Shown here: one piece after another, positions 9,016 to 17,149 of the stretch
Position numbering within the stretch: the first letter of the stretch is position 1
Layout: each line of letters opens with the position of its first letter
Origin: Lentzea flava
GTDB lineage: Bacteria > Actinomycetota > Actinomycetes > Mycobacteriales > Pseudonocardiaceae
DNA: 64,000 nucleotides
Direction of reading: 5' to 3'
Assembly: GCF_014648475.1 (NCBI RefSeq)
Contig: NZ_BMRE01000015.1
Location: 94,365 to 158,364 of the forward strand
Translations under genes and position numbers: made by a program
The notes under the pieces: generated by a model
Told to the model about the DNA's origin: nothing
Seen by the model: the letters and a program-made list of their open reading frames with translations, nothing else
Database searches by the model: none

Positions 9016-9423
9016 ATGCTGATGTTCGACGCGATCGTGCCTGTGGCAACCGTCGGCGCGGCAGTGGGAGCAGCGGCGGGCAACGTCGCCGCCGGAGCCG
9101 GTGGGGCTGGAACCACCAGGTTCAGCGTCGACCCGGACCAGGCCCAGAACATGATCAAGGGCCTGAAGGACGCCGTCGAGAAGCTGCAGGAGCTTCGGAA
9201 GCACGGCGACCTGCTGACGCAGGCGGGAGCCCCGGGACCTGATCCGTACAGCGGCATGGCCACGCTCGCGATGCGCAAGACGGCGGGTACCGAGGCCGGC
9301 GGCTACAGCTGGGCGAACGACAAGGCCGTCGCGGCGCTCGAGAAGACGATCGAGAACATCGAGAAGGCTCTGGCCGAATACCGGGGCACCGACGAGGCGG
9401 CGAAGAACGCCGTGAAGGGCTGA
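9016..9423 (+). CDS. PE/WXG-like ESX substrate candidate
   Basis: The 135-residue protein has an Ala/Gly-rich start followed by two long helices. Helix 1 covers residues about 40-70 (DPDQAQNMIKGLKDAVEKLQEL) and helix 2 about 95-128 (ANDKAVAALEKTIENIEKALAEY), a helical-hairpin plan like PE or ESAT-6-related proteins. There is no exact WXG, but a YSWAND sequence lies before helix 2. It heads a four-gene operon with a DUF3558 lipoprotein, a PPE-like protein and an EspG-like chaperone, which supports a type VII secretion substrate. The family call rests on structure pattern and neighbours. Confidence 0.65.
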   Translation: MLMFDAIVPVATVGAAVGAAAGNVAAGAGGAGTTRFSVDPDQAQNMIKGLKDAVEKLQELRKHGDLLTQAGAPGPDPYSGMATLAMRKTAGTEAGGYSWANDKAVAALEKTIENIEKALAEYRGTDEAAKNAVKG

Positions 9424-9430
9424 CACGATC

Positions 9431-10012
9431 TTGAAGCGCATTACCGCCCTGTTGACCGCCGTCCTCACCATTGGTGTCCTCGCCGGCTGCTCGGAGAAGA
9501 CTCCTGGCAACGCCAACACGACGGCTCCGACCACGGCCGACCAGACGAGCACCGCGCCCACGAGCGGCGGCTCGTCCTCCGGCCTCAGCATCGCCAAGTT
9601 CGTGAGCAAGCCCTGCGACATCCTCACCGCTGCGCAGGTGGCGAAGCTCGGGCAGGTCAAGGCGCCTCAGCCCGGTACCACCGTTCTCGGCCCGGAGTGC
9701 GTGTGGAAGGGCCAGGACGTCATCAAGAACTCCACGTACACGGTGGTGATCACCGAGGACAAGAGCGTGGAGGAGATGGTCGCCCAGCTCAAGTCGAGCC
9801 CGATCTTCACCGACAAGAAGGTCGCTGACGTGCGCGTCATCGTCAACGACTCGACCGACGGGGTCATGCACTGCCGTGCGCTCATCGAGGTCAGCAAGAC
9901 CGACTCCGTCACCCTTGACGCCAGCATCGCCAAGGATGAGCGACCGACGAAACCGGCCTGCAACGAGGTCGAGTCCTTCGCAGCGATGGTCATCGAGAAC
10001 TTGAGGGGGTAG
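9431..10012 (+). CDS. DUF3558-type lipoprotein
   Basis: The 193-residue protein begins at TTG 9431, has a lipobox VLAGC with Cys at about residue 20, then a Thr/Ser-rich linker and a DUF3558-like domain. That domain contains KPCDILTAAQVAKLG near 60 and a single PECVWKG, the pattern of this actinobacterial surface lipoprotein family. Cys residues near 62, 82, 148 and 176 may form disulfides. It lies seven bases after the upstream gene and five before the PPE-like gene. The role of DUF3558 proteins is not established; location with ESX-type genes is recurrent. Confidence 0.85.
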   Translation: MKRITALLTAVLTIGVLAGCSEKTPGNANTTAPTTADQTSTAPTSGGSSSGLSIAKFVSKPCDILTAAQVAKLGQVKAPQPGTTVLGPECVWKGQDVIKNSTYTVVITEDKSVEEMVAQLKSSPIFTDKKVADVRVIVNDSTDGVMHCRALIEVSKTDSVTLDASIAKDERPTKPACNEVESFAAMVIENLRG

Positions 10013-10017
10013 CGGAA

Positions 10018-11319
10018 ATGGCTGGGGATGAGCCGAACATCGGTGGCTTCTTGATGCTGCCCTTCGCGGGCGGCGAAACGGTCTACAAGTGGTTCGAGAA
10101 GGGCAAGGGGCCGAGCCAGAGCACGGCACCGACCGCGCAGGCCTGGCGTGACCTCGCCGGTGGCCACAACGACGTCGCGAGCCTGATCAACAAGGCCGTG
10201 CGCGACTCGGGTGCATCCTGGGAGGGCGCTGCCGCCGACACCGCGCGCAGCAACACCTCCCCGCTCGCCACCTGGGCGGACGTGACCGGACAGTCCGCGA
10301 CCACCGCGGCCACGACGTCGGACACCATCGGCCAGGCGTACACCAACGCCAAGAACTCGATGTCGAAGCCGCCCGAGGTGCCGGACAAGCCGTTCCTCAA
10401 CGACCTGGCGTGGTGGGAGACCGACTACGACGAGGCGGTCGAGAAGAACCAGAAGGTCAACGAGCAGAACATGCGTGCGTTCACCCAGTACGGGGAGGCC
10501 GTCACGGCCAGCACGAACAGCATGCCGACCTTCATCTCGCCCAACGCCGACGACGCCAACCTGCAGGAGCAGGGCAGCGGCAAGAACATCGACGGGGTCG
10601 ACAAGCCCGGCTCGAACAAGCCGTACACGCCGCCCGGCACCGGTCAGCCGCCTGGCACGAACCAGCCTCCCGGCACCCCCGGCGGCGACGACACCAACCT
10701 GTCGCAGTGGAAGCCGCCAGGCAGCGGCGACGGCGACACCAAGCCGCAGTGGACCGACCCCAACGATCCGCGCAACCGGCCACCGGGTGGCATCGGCGAC
10801 CCGAACGACCCCCGCAACCGGCCTCCCGGCGGTGACCCGAACATCCCGCCCGGCGGCAGGTGGGACCCGAACAACCCGAACGACCCGCGCAACCGCGGCC
10901 GGTTCGACCCCAACGACCCGCGCAACCGTCCTGGCGGGCCCGGTGGACCCGGCCGCGCCGGTGGACCTGGTGGCGGACCCGGCGGCGGCGGTCGTGGCAT
11001 GGGTGGTCCTGGCGGCCTCGGTGGGGCCGCGGCGGCTCGTGGCATGGGCGGTCCTGGCGGTATGGGCAGCGGCTTCGGTGGCGCGGCCGGCGTCAGCGAG
11101 CAGGGTCGTGGTGGTGCCGGCGGCTTCGGGCCGGCGGGTGCCGCCGGTGCGGCCGGGCGTGGTGGCGCGGCCGGCATGGGTGCCGGAGGTATGGGCGCCG
11201 GTGCCGGCAAGGGCCAGGGTGACGAGGACAAGGAGCACAAGTCCGCGTCGTACCTGCAGGAGACCGAGGACATCTTCGGCGACGGAACGATGGTCGCTCC
11301 GCCGGTCATCGGCGGATAA
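10018..11319 (+). CDS. PPE-like secreted protein with Pro/Asn then Gly-rich tail
   Basis: The 433-residue protein has an N-terminal helical domain (residues 1-170) with SGASWEGAAADTARSNTSPL near 60, a WxG-like element, and further helices, like the PPE/LXG fold. It is followed by repeated DPNDPRNRPPGG units at residues about 245-305, then a Gly/Ala/Met-rich tail (GRGMGGPGG units) to about 400. It ends with a short acidic segment ESX substrates often carry (ETEDIFGDGTMVAPPVIGG). The PE-like gene upstream and EspG-like gene downstream fit a PE/PPE/EspG trio. Low-complexity length may vary between strains. Confidence 0.75.
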   Translation: MAGDEPNIGGFLMLPFAGGETVYKWFEKGKGPSQSTAPTAQAWRDLAGGHNDVASLINKAVRDSGASWEGAAADTARSNTSPLATWADVTGQSATTAATTSDTIGQAYTNAKNSMSKPPEVPDKPFLNDLAWWETDYDEAVEKNQKVNEQNMRAFTQYGEAVTASTNSMPTFISPNADDANLQEQGSGKNIDGVDKPGSNKPYTPPGTGQPPGTNQPPGTPGGDDTNLSQWKPPGSGDGDTKPQWTDPNDPRNRPPGGIGDPNDPRNRPPGGDPNIPPGGRWDPNNPNDPRNRGRFDPNDPRNRPGGPGGPGRAGGPGGGPGGGGRGMGGPGGLGGAAAARGMGGPGGMGSGFGGAAGVSEQGRGGAGGFGPAGAAGAAGRGGAAGMGAGGMGAGAGKGQGDEDKEHKSASYLQETEDIFGDGTMVAPPVIGG

Positions 11320-11328
11320 GGGGGAAAC

Positions 11329-12105
11329 GTGCTGAGAAGCAGGGTCGCCATCCCTGTCACGGCGCTCTACCAGGCGTGGCAGGCGGCGGGCCTGCCGTCG
11401 TTGCACCGCGCGTTGCTCACGCAGGTCGACTTCGACGAGGACCTCCTCGAGTCGGGTGACCTGAGCGAGCTCGAACGGTTGCAGCGCACGGCATGGGCAC
11501 AACTCGAGCAGTACGGGCTGGCGCGCGGCAACGAGATCCACCCGGACCTCGCCAACGCGCTGCGGCTCGTGGTGGAGGCGGGCGTCGAGTACTGGGCGTT
11601 CTTCAGCCTGAAGGACGGCCCTCAGCAGAGCGTGCTGGTCGTGACGAACGGCCAGGACGCGCTGCGCATCGTGCTGACGCCGGACCAGCAGTTCGTGCTG
11701 GAGCCGGTCCGTCCGGACGAGGCACCGCAGGCGCTGGTCGGCGCCCTGCCACCGGCGCAGGCCGGGAAGGGCAGCCCGATCACGCTGCCAGAGGACGCGC
11801 TGAAGCAGAAGCCGCAGTCCTACGAGGACACCGGTTCGTTCATGCAGCAGAGCCGCCCGACCAGCACGCCGAACGACCAGCTGGTCGCGCAGCTCAAGCA
11901 GATCATGGGCCAGCCGCGCACCGGCGGCGGCCAGGTCTACTCGGCCAAGCGCGACCACCTCGGCCGCAAGCAGCGCTGCATCAACCCGCTCACCTACATC
12001 GACACGGCGAGCGGGCGCTACGTCGCGGCCAGGGACCAGGGCTGGCTGCGGGTGCAGCCGGCCGATTTCGGCACCCTCGCCCACATGACGGCGACGATGC
12101 CCTAA
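11329..12105 (+). CDS. EspG-family ESX chaperone-like protein
   Basis: The 258-residue protein matches the actinobacterial ESX secretion-associated EspG family: start VAIPVTALYQAWQAAGLP, a central beta-sheet region VEYWAFFSLKD and SVLVVTNGQDALRIVL, and a late GQVYSAKRDHLGRKQR segment before the final ITYIDT-like strand. In mycobacteria EspG binds PPE proteins and keeps them soluble for ESX export. Here it follows the PPE-like gene by nine bases (GTG start, AAGGGGG RBS). No ESX core genes (eccB, eccC, eccD, mycP) are in the window, so the secretion machine must be elsewhere. Confidence 0.85.
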   Translation: MLRSRVAIPVTALYQAWQAAGLPSLHRALLTQVDFDEDLLESGDLSELERLQRTAWAQLEQYGLARGNEIHPDLANALRLVVEAGVEYWAFFSLKDGPQQSVLVVTNGQDALRIVLTPDQQFVLEPVRPDEAPQALVGALPPAQAGKGSPITLPEDALKQKPQSYEDTGSFMQQSRPTSTPNDQLVAQLKQIMGQPRTGGGQVYSAKRDHLGRKQRCINPLTYIDTASGRYVAARDQGWLRVQPADFGTLAHMTATMP

Positions 12106-13265
12106 GGGGTGAACCGCAGCGCGTCCGGACCCAGTTCGGCCGGGCTGCGGTGACCCGAGAGCCCGAGCGTGAGGTCGAAGTCCGCGAGCAGGCTCCGCAG
12201 CACGTGCTTCACGCCGACCTGGCCGCCGTGCGCCAGCCCGTACGCGTACGGGCGCCCCACCATCACGGCCTTGGCACCGAGCGCCAACGCCTTCACGATG
12301 TCGGCGCCGGTGCGAATCCCGGAGTCGAAGAGCACGTCGACCTGCTCCCCCACCGCCTCGACGATCGACGGCAGCGCGTCCAGCGACCCGACAGCGCCGT
12401 CGACCTGACGCCCGCCGTGGTTCGACACCACGATTCCGTCCATTCCGGACTCGACGGCCTTGCGCGCGTCGTCGGGGTGCTGGATTCCTTTGAGGACGAT
12501 CGGCCCGTCCCAGTGCTCGCGCAGGAAGGTGAGCTGGTCCCACGACTTGTCGGTGCCGGTGAACAGCTGCACCCACCGCAGGATCGCCATCGGCAGATCC
12601 TCCTCCGGCGCCTTCTGCAGCCCGGCGCGGAACACCGGGTCGCTGAACGGGATCGCCGTGCCGACCCCGCGCAGGAACGGCAGGTAGGCCTGGTCGAGGT
12701 CGTGCGGCCGCCACGCCAGCGTCCACGTGTCGAGCGTGACCACCAGCGCCGTGTACCCGGCCTTGCGCGCCCGCTCCAGCAGCGACGCGCAGACGTCCGG
12801 ATCGTTCGGCCAGTACAGCTGGTACCAGCGCGGCCCGTCGCCGGAGGCCTCGGCGACCTCCTCGATGGTGTGCGAGGAGGCCGTCGACAACACCATCGGC
12901 ACCCCCAGCTCGGCCGCCGCCCGCGCGGTGGCCAGCTCCCCGTCCGGGTGCAGAATCGACTGCACGCCAACGGGTGCGAGCATCACGGGCGCGGGCAGCT
13001 CGGTGCCGAGCACCGACACGCCGAGGTGCCGCTCGGTCGCGTTGGTCAGCATCCGCGGCACGATCCGCACCCGGTCGAACGCCTCCCGGTTCGCCCGCAC
13101 GGTGGCACCGGACCCGGCACCTCCCGCCACGTACCAGAACGGTCCCGGCCCCAGCCTCTCGCGCGCCGACTGCTCCAGCGCGTCCGGATCGGTGGTGAAC
13201 GGCGGCACCGCGCCGCCAAGCCCCTGCAGGTAGATCTCGTTCTGGTACGCGGAGAAGGAGGTCAT
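12102..13265 (-). CDS. FMN-dependent alpha-hydroxy acid dehydrogenase (lactate 2-monooxygenase-like)
   Basis: The 387-residue protein is a TIM-barrel enzyme of the lactate oxidase/monooxygenase family. It has the active-site His in VSNHGGRQVDG near residue 280, FMN-binding LAPVGVQSILHP near 115, WYQLYW near 160, and the phosphate-binding DSGIRTGADIVKAL and GAKAVMVGRPYAYG near 310-340. The N-terminal YQNEIYLQGL segment is typical of lactate 2-monooxygenase homologues. It oxidises a 2-hydroxy acid such as lactate; exact substrate unproven. It overlaps the espG-like gene tail-to-tail by 4 bases and precedes a glyoxalase fragment head-to-tail. Confidence 0.88.
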   Translation of the reverse strand: MTSFSAYQNEIYLQGLGGAVPPFTTDPDALEQSARERLGPGPFWYVAGGAGSGATVRANREAFDRVRIVPRMLTNATERHLGVSVLGTELPAPVMLAPVGVQSILHPDGELATARAAAELGVPMVLSTASSHTIEEVAEASGDGPRWYQLYWPNDPDVCASLLERARKAGYTALVVTLDTWTLAWRPHDLDQAYLPFLRGVGTAIPFSDPVFRAGLQKAPEEDLPMAILRWVQLFTGTDKSWDQLTFLREHWDGPIVLKGIQHPDDARKAVESGMDGIVVSNHGGRQVDGAVGSLDALPSIVEAVGEQVDVLFDSGIRTGADIVKALALGAKAVMVGRPYAYGLAHGGQVGVKHVLRSLLADFDLTLGLSGHRSPAELGPDALRFTP

Positions 13266-13278
13266 GCCGCCTACTCTG

Positions 13279-13575
13279 CTACGAAGCGGGCTGGACGAGG
13301 AAGAACTCGTTTCCGAACGGGTCGCTGAACCACGTCGCCCGGTCGCCCCACGGCATGGTGTCCGGCGCGGCCTTGACCTGCACGCCCTTCTCCTGGAAGG
13401 CCGCGCAGTCGCCGTCGATGTCGTCGGTGATCAGCGAGATGCCGCAGCCCGTCGTGAACGACACGTTGGGCGTGTCGGACAGCGACAGCGCGAACGCCGT
13501 CTGGGCGCCGGGAGGAGCGACGGTCAGCCAGCGCATGTCCGCCTCGCTGCTGTCCTGGTGCGCGTGTGTGATCAT
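13279..13575 (-). CDS. VOC (glyoxalase) family protein, N-terminally shortened
   Basis: The 98-residue protein has the C-terminal part of a VOC domain: MRWLTVAPPGAQTAFALSLS, then SLITDDIDGDCAAFQEKGVQ, and the closing RATWFSDPFGNEFFLVQP with the metal-type Glu. The usual first strand-helix-strand, about 25 residues (VxVxDxxxAxxFY), is missing. The ATG at 13575 begins only 8 bases after the secDF stop, so there is no room for it. The gene is either a truncated remnant or a minimal domain; function is unassigned. Confidence 0.6.
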   Translation of the reverse strand: MITHAHQDSSEADMRWLTVAPPGAQTAFALSLSDTPNVSFTTGCGISLITDDIDGDCAAFQEKGVQVKAAPDTMPWGDRATWFSDPFGNEFFLVQPAS

Positions 13576-13583
13576 GCGAAAAA

Positions 13584-15737
13584 CTAGGCCCGTGCCCCCG
13601 CCGTGCGCTTCTTGGAAACTGCTCGGCTCGGCCAGCGCGACTCCAACCAGATCGCGACCGGCGCCGCGGTGACCACTGTGGACAACGTCCCCGCGACCAG
13701 GCCGATCAGCAACGCCGTGGCGAAGTTCGCCAGGGAGCCGTCGCCGAGCACCAGCAACGCCGAGAGCACGAACAGCACGCCGATGCCGGTGTTCACGGTG
13801 CGCGGCACGGTTTGCACCACCGCGTCGGACACCACGTCCGGGTAGGGCGCCGAGCGGCGGGAACCGCGCAACGAACGGAGGCGGTCGAAGACGACGACGG
13901 AGTCGTTGACCGAGTAGCCGATCACGGTGAGCAGGGCGGCGAGGAACACGCCGACCGCCGTGTTGCCCAGCCACGCGAACACGCCGACGAGCACCAGGAC
14001 GTCGCTGAGCAGCGCGGCGACGGTGGCGACGCCGAGGCGCCAGTCGAAGCGGACTGCCAGGTAGACGAGCTGGGCGGCGACGGCGATGGCCAGGCCGATC
14101 ACGGCGTTGCGGCGCAGTTCGGACGACAGGGACGGGCCGATCAGCTCGTTGCTCGACTGGCGGGCGCCGCCGTCGACGGCCGACGACACGATCGTGCCGA
14201 TGCGGGACGAGTCGGCGTCGTTGATCGGGCCGGTGCGCAGGGACACCTCGTTGCCGGAGGTGGACACCACGACGTCGCTGAAACCGCCGTCGGCCAATGC
14301 GGTGCGCACGCGGGCCGCGTCGACGGGGGTGCCCGCGGTGAAGTCGAGCATACGGCCGCCGGTGAACTCGACGCCCAGGTTCAGGCCGCGGACGAACAGG
14401 CCGGCGACGGCCACGAGGACCAGCACACCCGCGCTGATCAGCCACGCGGACGGGCGCCGGTACAGCACTGCGGAGAGGCGCTGGCGCACCCAGCCCAGCG
14501 TGTGCAGACCGCTCAACGAAGGGCGCTTCGCGACGAAACGCGTGCCCAGCAGCCACAGGACCAGCACGCGCGACAAAACCAAAGCGCTGAACATGGACGC
14601 GAGCACACCGATGGTCAAAGTGACGCCGAAGCCGCGCACCGGGCCCGTGGCCAGCCAGAACAGCAGCCCGGCCGCGAGCAGGGTCGTGACGTTCGAGTCG
14701 GCGATCGCGCTCAGCGCGCCGCGGAAGCCGTTCTCCGCGGCACGGCGCAGGTTCGGTTTTCGGGCGTACTCCTCGCGGGCTCGCTCGAAGATCAGGACGT
14801 TCGCGTCGACCGCCATGCCGATCGCCAGCACGAAACCGGCCAGACCGGGCAACGTCAGCGTCGCGCCGACCGCCAGGAGTCCCGCGTAGGCGACGGCCGC
14901 GTAGCCGGCCAGTGCCACGACGGCCAGGAAACCGGCCAGCCGGTAGGCGAAGATCAGGAACACCGCGGTCAGCGCGATGCCGATGATCGCGGCCTTGGCG
15001 CTGGCCTCGATGGCCTCCGCGCCCAGGGTCGCGCCGACGGTACGTTGTTCGATCACCTCGACCGGTACGGGCAGCGCGCCGGAACGGATGACCAGTGCCA
15101 GTTCCTTGGCCTCCGCCTCGGAGAAGCGGCCGGTGATCGAGGTTGCGCCACCTGCCTGGCCGCCACGGCAGGGCGTGTCGGCGCTGACCTCGGGCGACGA
15201 GATGGTCTTGCCGTCGAGCACGAACGCGATCTGGCGGCCGGGCGTGCCGGACGGTTCGCAGGCCGCCTCGCCGGTGACCTGCTGCCACTTCGCGGGGGCG
15301 TCGCCCTGGAACTGGACGTTCACCAGGAAGCCCGCGCCCTGCGGGTTGCGGACGGCGTTGGCGTCGGAGATGCCTTCGCCGGTCATGACGGTCTGGCCGT
15401 TGCGCTGCACGGTCAGCTGCGCGGTGCGGCCGAGGACCTTGACGGCCTCCTCCGGGTTCTGGACGCCGGGGAGTTCGACGACGATGCGGTTCTCGCCGGA
15501 GCGGGCGATGACCGGTTCGGCGACGCCGAGCGCGTCGACGCGGCGGCGCAGGACCTCCAGGGATCGGTCGGCGGCGTCGGAGTCACCCTTCGCCTCGAGG
15601 ACGATCTGGGTGCCGCCGCGGAGGTCGAGGCCGAGGCGGGGATCGGTGGTGAGCAACAGGAATGCGGATGCGACGAGGACCCCGAGCGCTGTCAGACCGC
15701 GCACGAGCAGACCCCGTCGCGCGGTGTCGCGCGACAT
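13584..15737 (-). CDS. secDF: fused protein-export membrane protein SecDF
   Basis: The 717-residue protein joins SecD and SecF. The SecD half has an N-terminal TM helix, DPRLGLDLRGGTQIVLE near residue 35, a periplasmic P1 region with RIVVELPGVQNPEEA, and a six-TM RND-type domain. SecF starts after a basic linker near residue 410 with LNLGVEFTGGRMLDF near 455 and ends in a second TM bundle containing GYSVNDSVVVFDRLRS. SecDF uses the proton gradient to pull secreted proteins through SecYEG. The ATG at 15737 fits the family start. Most actinobacteria carry separate secD and secF, so this may be an extra paralogue. Upstream on the strand are two small membrane/secreted genes. Confidence 0.93.
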   Translation of the reverse strand: MSRDTARRGLLVRGLTALGVLVASAFLLLTTDPRLGLDLRGGTQIVLEAKGDSDAADRSLEVLRRRVDALGVAEPVIARSGENRIVVELPGVQNPEEAVKVLGRTAQLTVQRNGQTVMTGEGISDANAVRNPQGAGFLVNVQFQGDAPAKWQQVTGEAACEPSGTPGRQIAFVLDGKTISSPEVSADTPCRGGQAGGATSITGRFSEAEAKELALVIRSGALPVPVEVIEQRTVGATLGAEAIEASAKAAIIGIALTAVFLIFAYRLAGFLAVVALAGYAAVAYAGLLAVGATLTLPGLAGFVLAIGMAVDANVLIFERAREEYARKPNLRRAAENGFRGALSAIADSNVTTLLAAGLLFWLATGPVRGFGVTLTIGVLASMFSALVLSRVLVLWLLGTRFVAKRPSLSGLHTLGWVRQRLSAVLYRRPSAWLISAGVLVLVAVAGLFVRGLNLGVEFTGGRMLDFTAGTPVDAARVRTALADGGFSDVVVSTSGNEVSLRTGPINDADSSRIGTIVSSAVDGGARQSSNELIGPSLSSELRRNAVIGLAIAVAAQLVYLAVRFDWRLGVATVAALLSDVLVLVGVFAWLGNTAVGVFLAALLTVIGYSVNDSVVVFDRLRSLRGSRRSAPYPDVVSDAVVQTVPRTVNTGIGVLFVLSALLVLGDGSLANFATALLIGLVAGTLSTVVTAAPVAIWLESRWPSRAVSKKRTAGARA

Positions 15738-15784
15738 GGGTGAGTAGGCCTTCCGAGAAGAAAGTGGTTGCTGAGAAACGGGTT

Positions 15785-16111
15785 TCAGCGACCGGAAGGC
15801 GGCGAGCGGTCCCGCTGCGGGGTCCAGCGGATGCCGTCCGGCGTGCGGTGCACGCGCCGGACGAAGGAGACGATGAAGCGGACCGGCAGCGCGGGCTTGG
15901 CGACCGGCGGCACGTCCATCGGCAGCTGGGTCTGCGGCACCTGGGCCGAGTGGAGGTTGTGCGGCTTGGGCGCGGCGCCCGGCAGGTTCGCGAAGTCGTG
16001 GCCGTGCCGGACGACGGAACCGGAGGCGGGCGCGGGCTCGGCGGGCGCGGCTACGACGAACAGCTGCGTGAGGAACAGCATGAACGCGAGCGCGACCGCG
16101 TTGCGACGCAT
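15785..16111 (-). CDS. small secreted/membrane-anchored protein of unknown function
   Basis: The 108-residue protein has a signal peptide (MRRNAVALAFMLFLTQLFVVAAPAEP) and a short basic, Pro-rich mature part ending RVHRTPDGIRWTPQRDRSPP. No family is recognised. Its ATG overlaps the stop of the upstream TPR gene by one base (TGATG on the minus strand), so the two are co-translated. secDF starts 47 bases downstream and may share the transcript. Confidence 0.6.
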   Translation of the reverse strand: MRRNAVALAFMLFLTQLFVVAAPAEPAPASGSVVRHGHDFANLPGAAPKPHNLHSAQVPQTQLPMDVPPVAKPALPVRFIVSFVRRVHRTPDGIRWTPQRDRSPPSGR

Positions 16112-17061
16112 CACCGCTTCCTGCCTCCCCCGACGTACACGAGCGCACCACCCACGACAGCGCACAACCAGGAAAGCACAAGAGGCTGCATCGTGGTTGC
16201 GCCGAACAGCAACGCGATGGTCCACGCGGAGAGGATCAGGGCCGAGGCGGCGAGCAGCGACACCGTCACGGCGAGCTTGCGCAGGCCGAACAGCAGCTTG
16301 AACGGACGCAGCCGCAGCGCCACGACAACGCAGCACAACACCAGCGCACCGGTGAAGAAGCCGAGGTACGGCGTCGGCCGCGGCATGCCGGCGACGAGTG
16401 CCAGCAAGCCGCCGCCGACCAGCAGCAGCGAGAGCGTGCGCAGCGCACGCCACACCTGGACCTTGTTCAACTGCGTCGGCGCGGGCTTCGCGGACCGGCG
16501 CCGTTGCACGGTCGCGAGGTTCGCCTTGGAGTCCGCGTCGGACGGGTCCAGCTTGATCGCCGTGCGGTAGGCGTGCTCGGCGGTGCCCCAGTCGCGCATG
16601 CGCAGGGCCGCGTCGCCGAGCACCTGGAACGCCCGTGCCTCCGTCGGGGCGAGCTGCGAGGCGTGCAGGGCCGAGTCGAAGGCTTCGACGGCTCCGTCCG
16701 GCAGGTCGGCGAGCACCTCGGCCAGCACGACGTAGCAGCGCCAGTCGCCGGGCTTGCGGCGCACGGACTCCCGCGCCGCGACGACGGCCTCCTGGTGCCG
16801 CCCGAGGTCGCTCAACGCGAGCGCCGCCAGCCGCTGCGGCCAGGCGGGCTCGCCGTCGAGGACCATCGCGCGCTTCGCCGAGTCGAGGGCCTGGTCCGCC
16901 TCACCTGCGTCCAGGTGGGCCGCCGCGAGCCGGCACCACGCCTCGGCGTGCCGGGGGTTCGCCGCCACCAGGGGCCGCAGCAGGTCGATCGCCTGCCGCG
17001 GTTTCCCCGAGGCGGTGAGCTCGGCAGCGCGCAGCAGCACCGCGGTCATCGGCTCGGACAC
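16111..17061 (-). CDS. TPR protein with four C-terminal transmembrane helices
   Basis: The 316-residue protein has about five tetratricopeptide repeats (residues 5-190; for example AWCRLAAAHLDAGEADQALDSAKRAM, and AFQVLGDAALRMRDWGTAEHAY) followed by roughly four hydrophobic helices between 210 and 310 and a basic end GGGRKR. It resembles TPR scaffold proteins attached to the membrane. It is transcribed ahead of a small secreted protein and secDF, so an accessory role at the membrane is possible, but this is inference from order only. Confidence 0.75.
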   Translation of the reverse strand: MSEPMTAVLLRAAELTASGKPRQAIDLLRPLVAANPRHAEAWCRLAAAHLDAGEADQALDSAKRAMVLDGEPAWPQRLAALALSDLGRHQEAVVAARESVRRKPGDWRCYVVLAEVLADLPDGAVEAFDSALHASQLAPTEARAFQVLGDAALRMRDWGTAEHAYRTAIKLDPSDADSKANLATVQRRRSAKPAPTQLNKVQVWRALRTLSLLLVGGGLLALVAGMPRPTPYLGFFTGALVLCCVVVALRLRPFKLLFGLRKLAVTVSLLAASALILSAWTIALLFGATTMQPLVLSWLCAVVGGALVYVGGGRKR

Positions 17062-17149
17062 GCCGCACAGTGTGACAGCGCGCCCTCAGCCCCCGAACGG
17101 GTGACCTCAGCCCTGGGTGTTGGAGCGCCTCCAAGCCGTCCGCACGTAC

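Noticed and set aside
9667..12726. Very long open frame antisense to the PPE-like, EspG-like and oxidoreductase genes
   Set aside because: Arg/Pro/Gly-rich translation with no family pattern; it is the antisense shadow of GC-rich third positions and low-complexity repeats.
15738..16181. Upstream extension of secDF to about 865 residues
   Set aside because: The extension is Arg/Pro/Ala-rich and overlaps the small secreted gene; the family start and TM1 follow ATG 15737.
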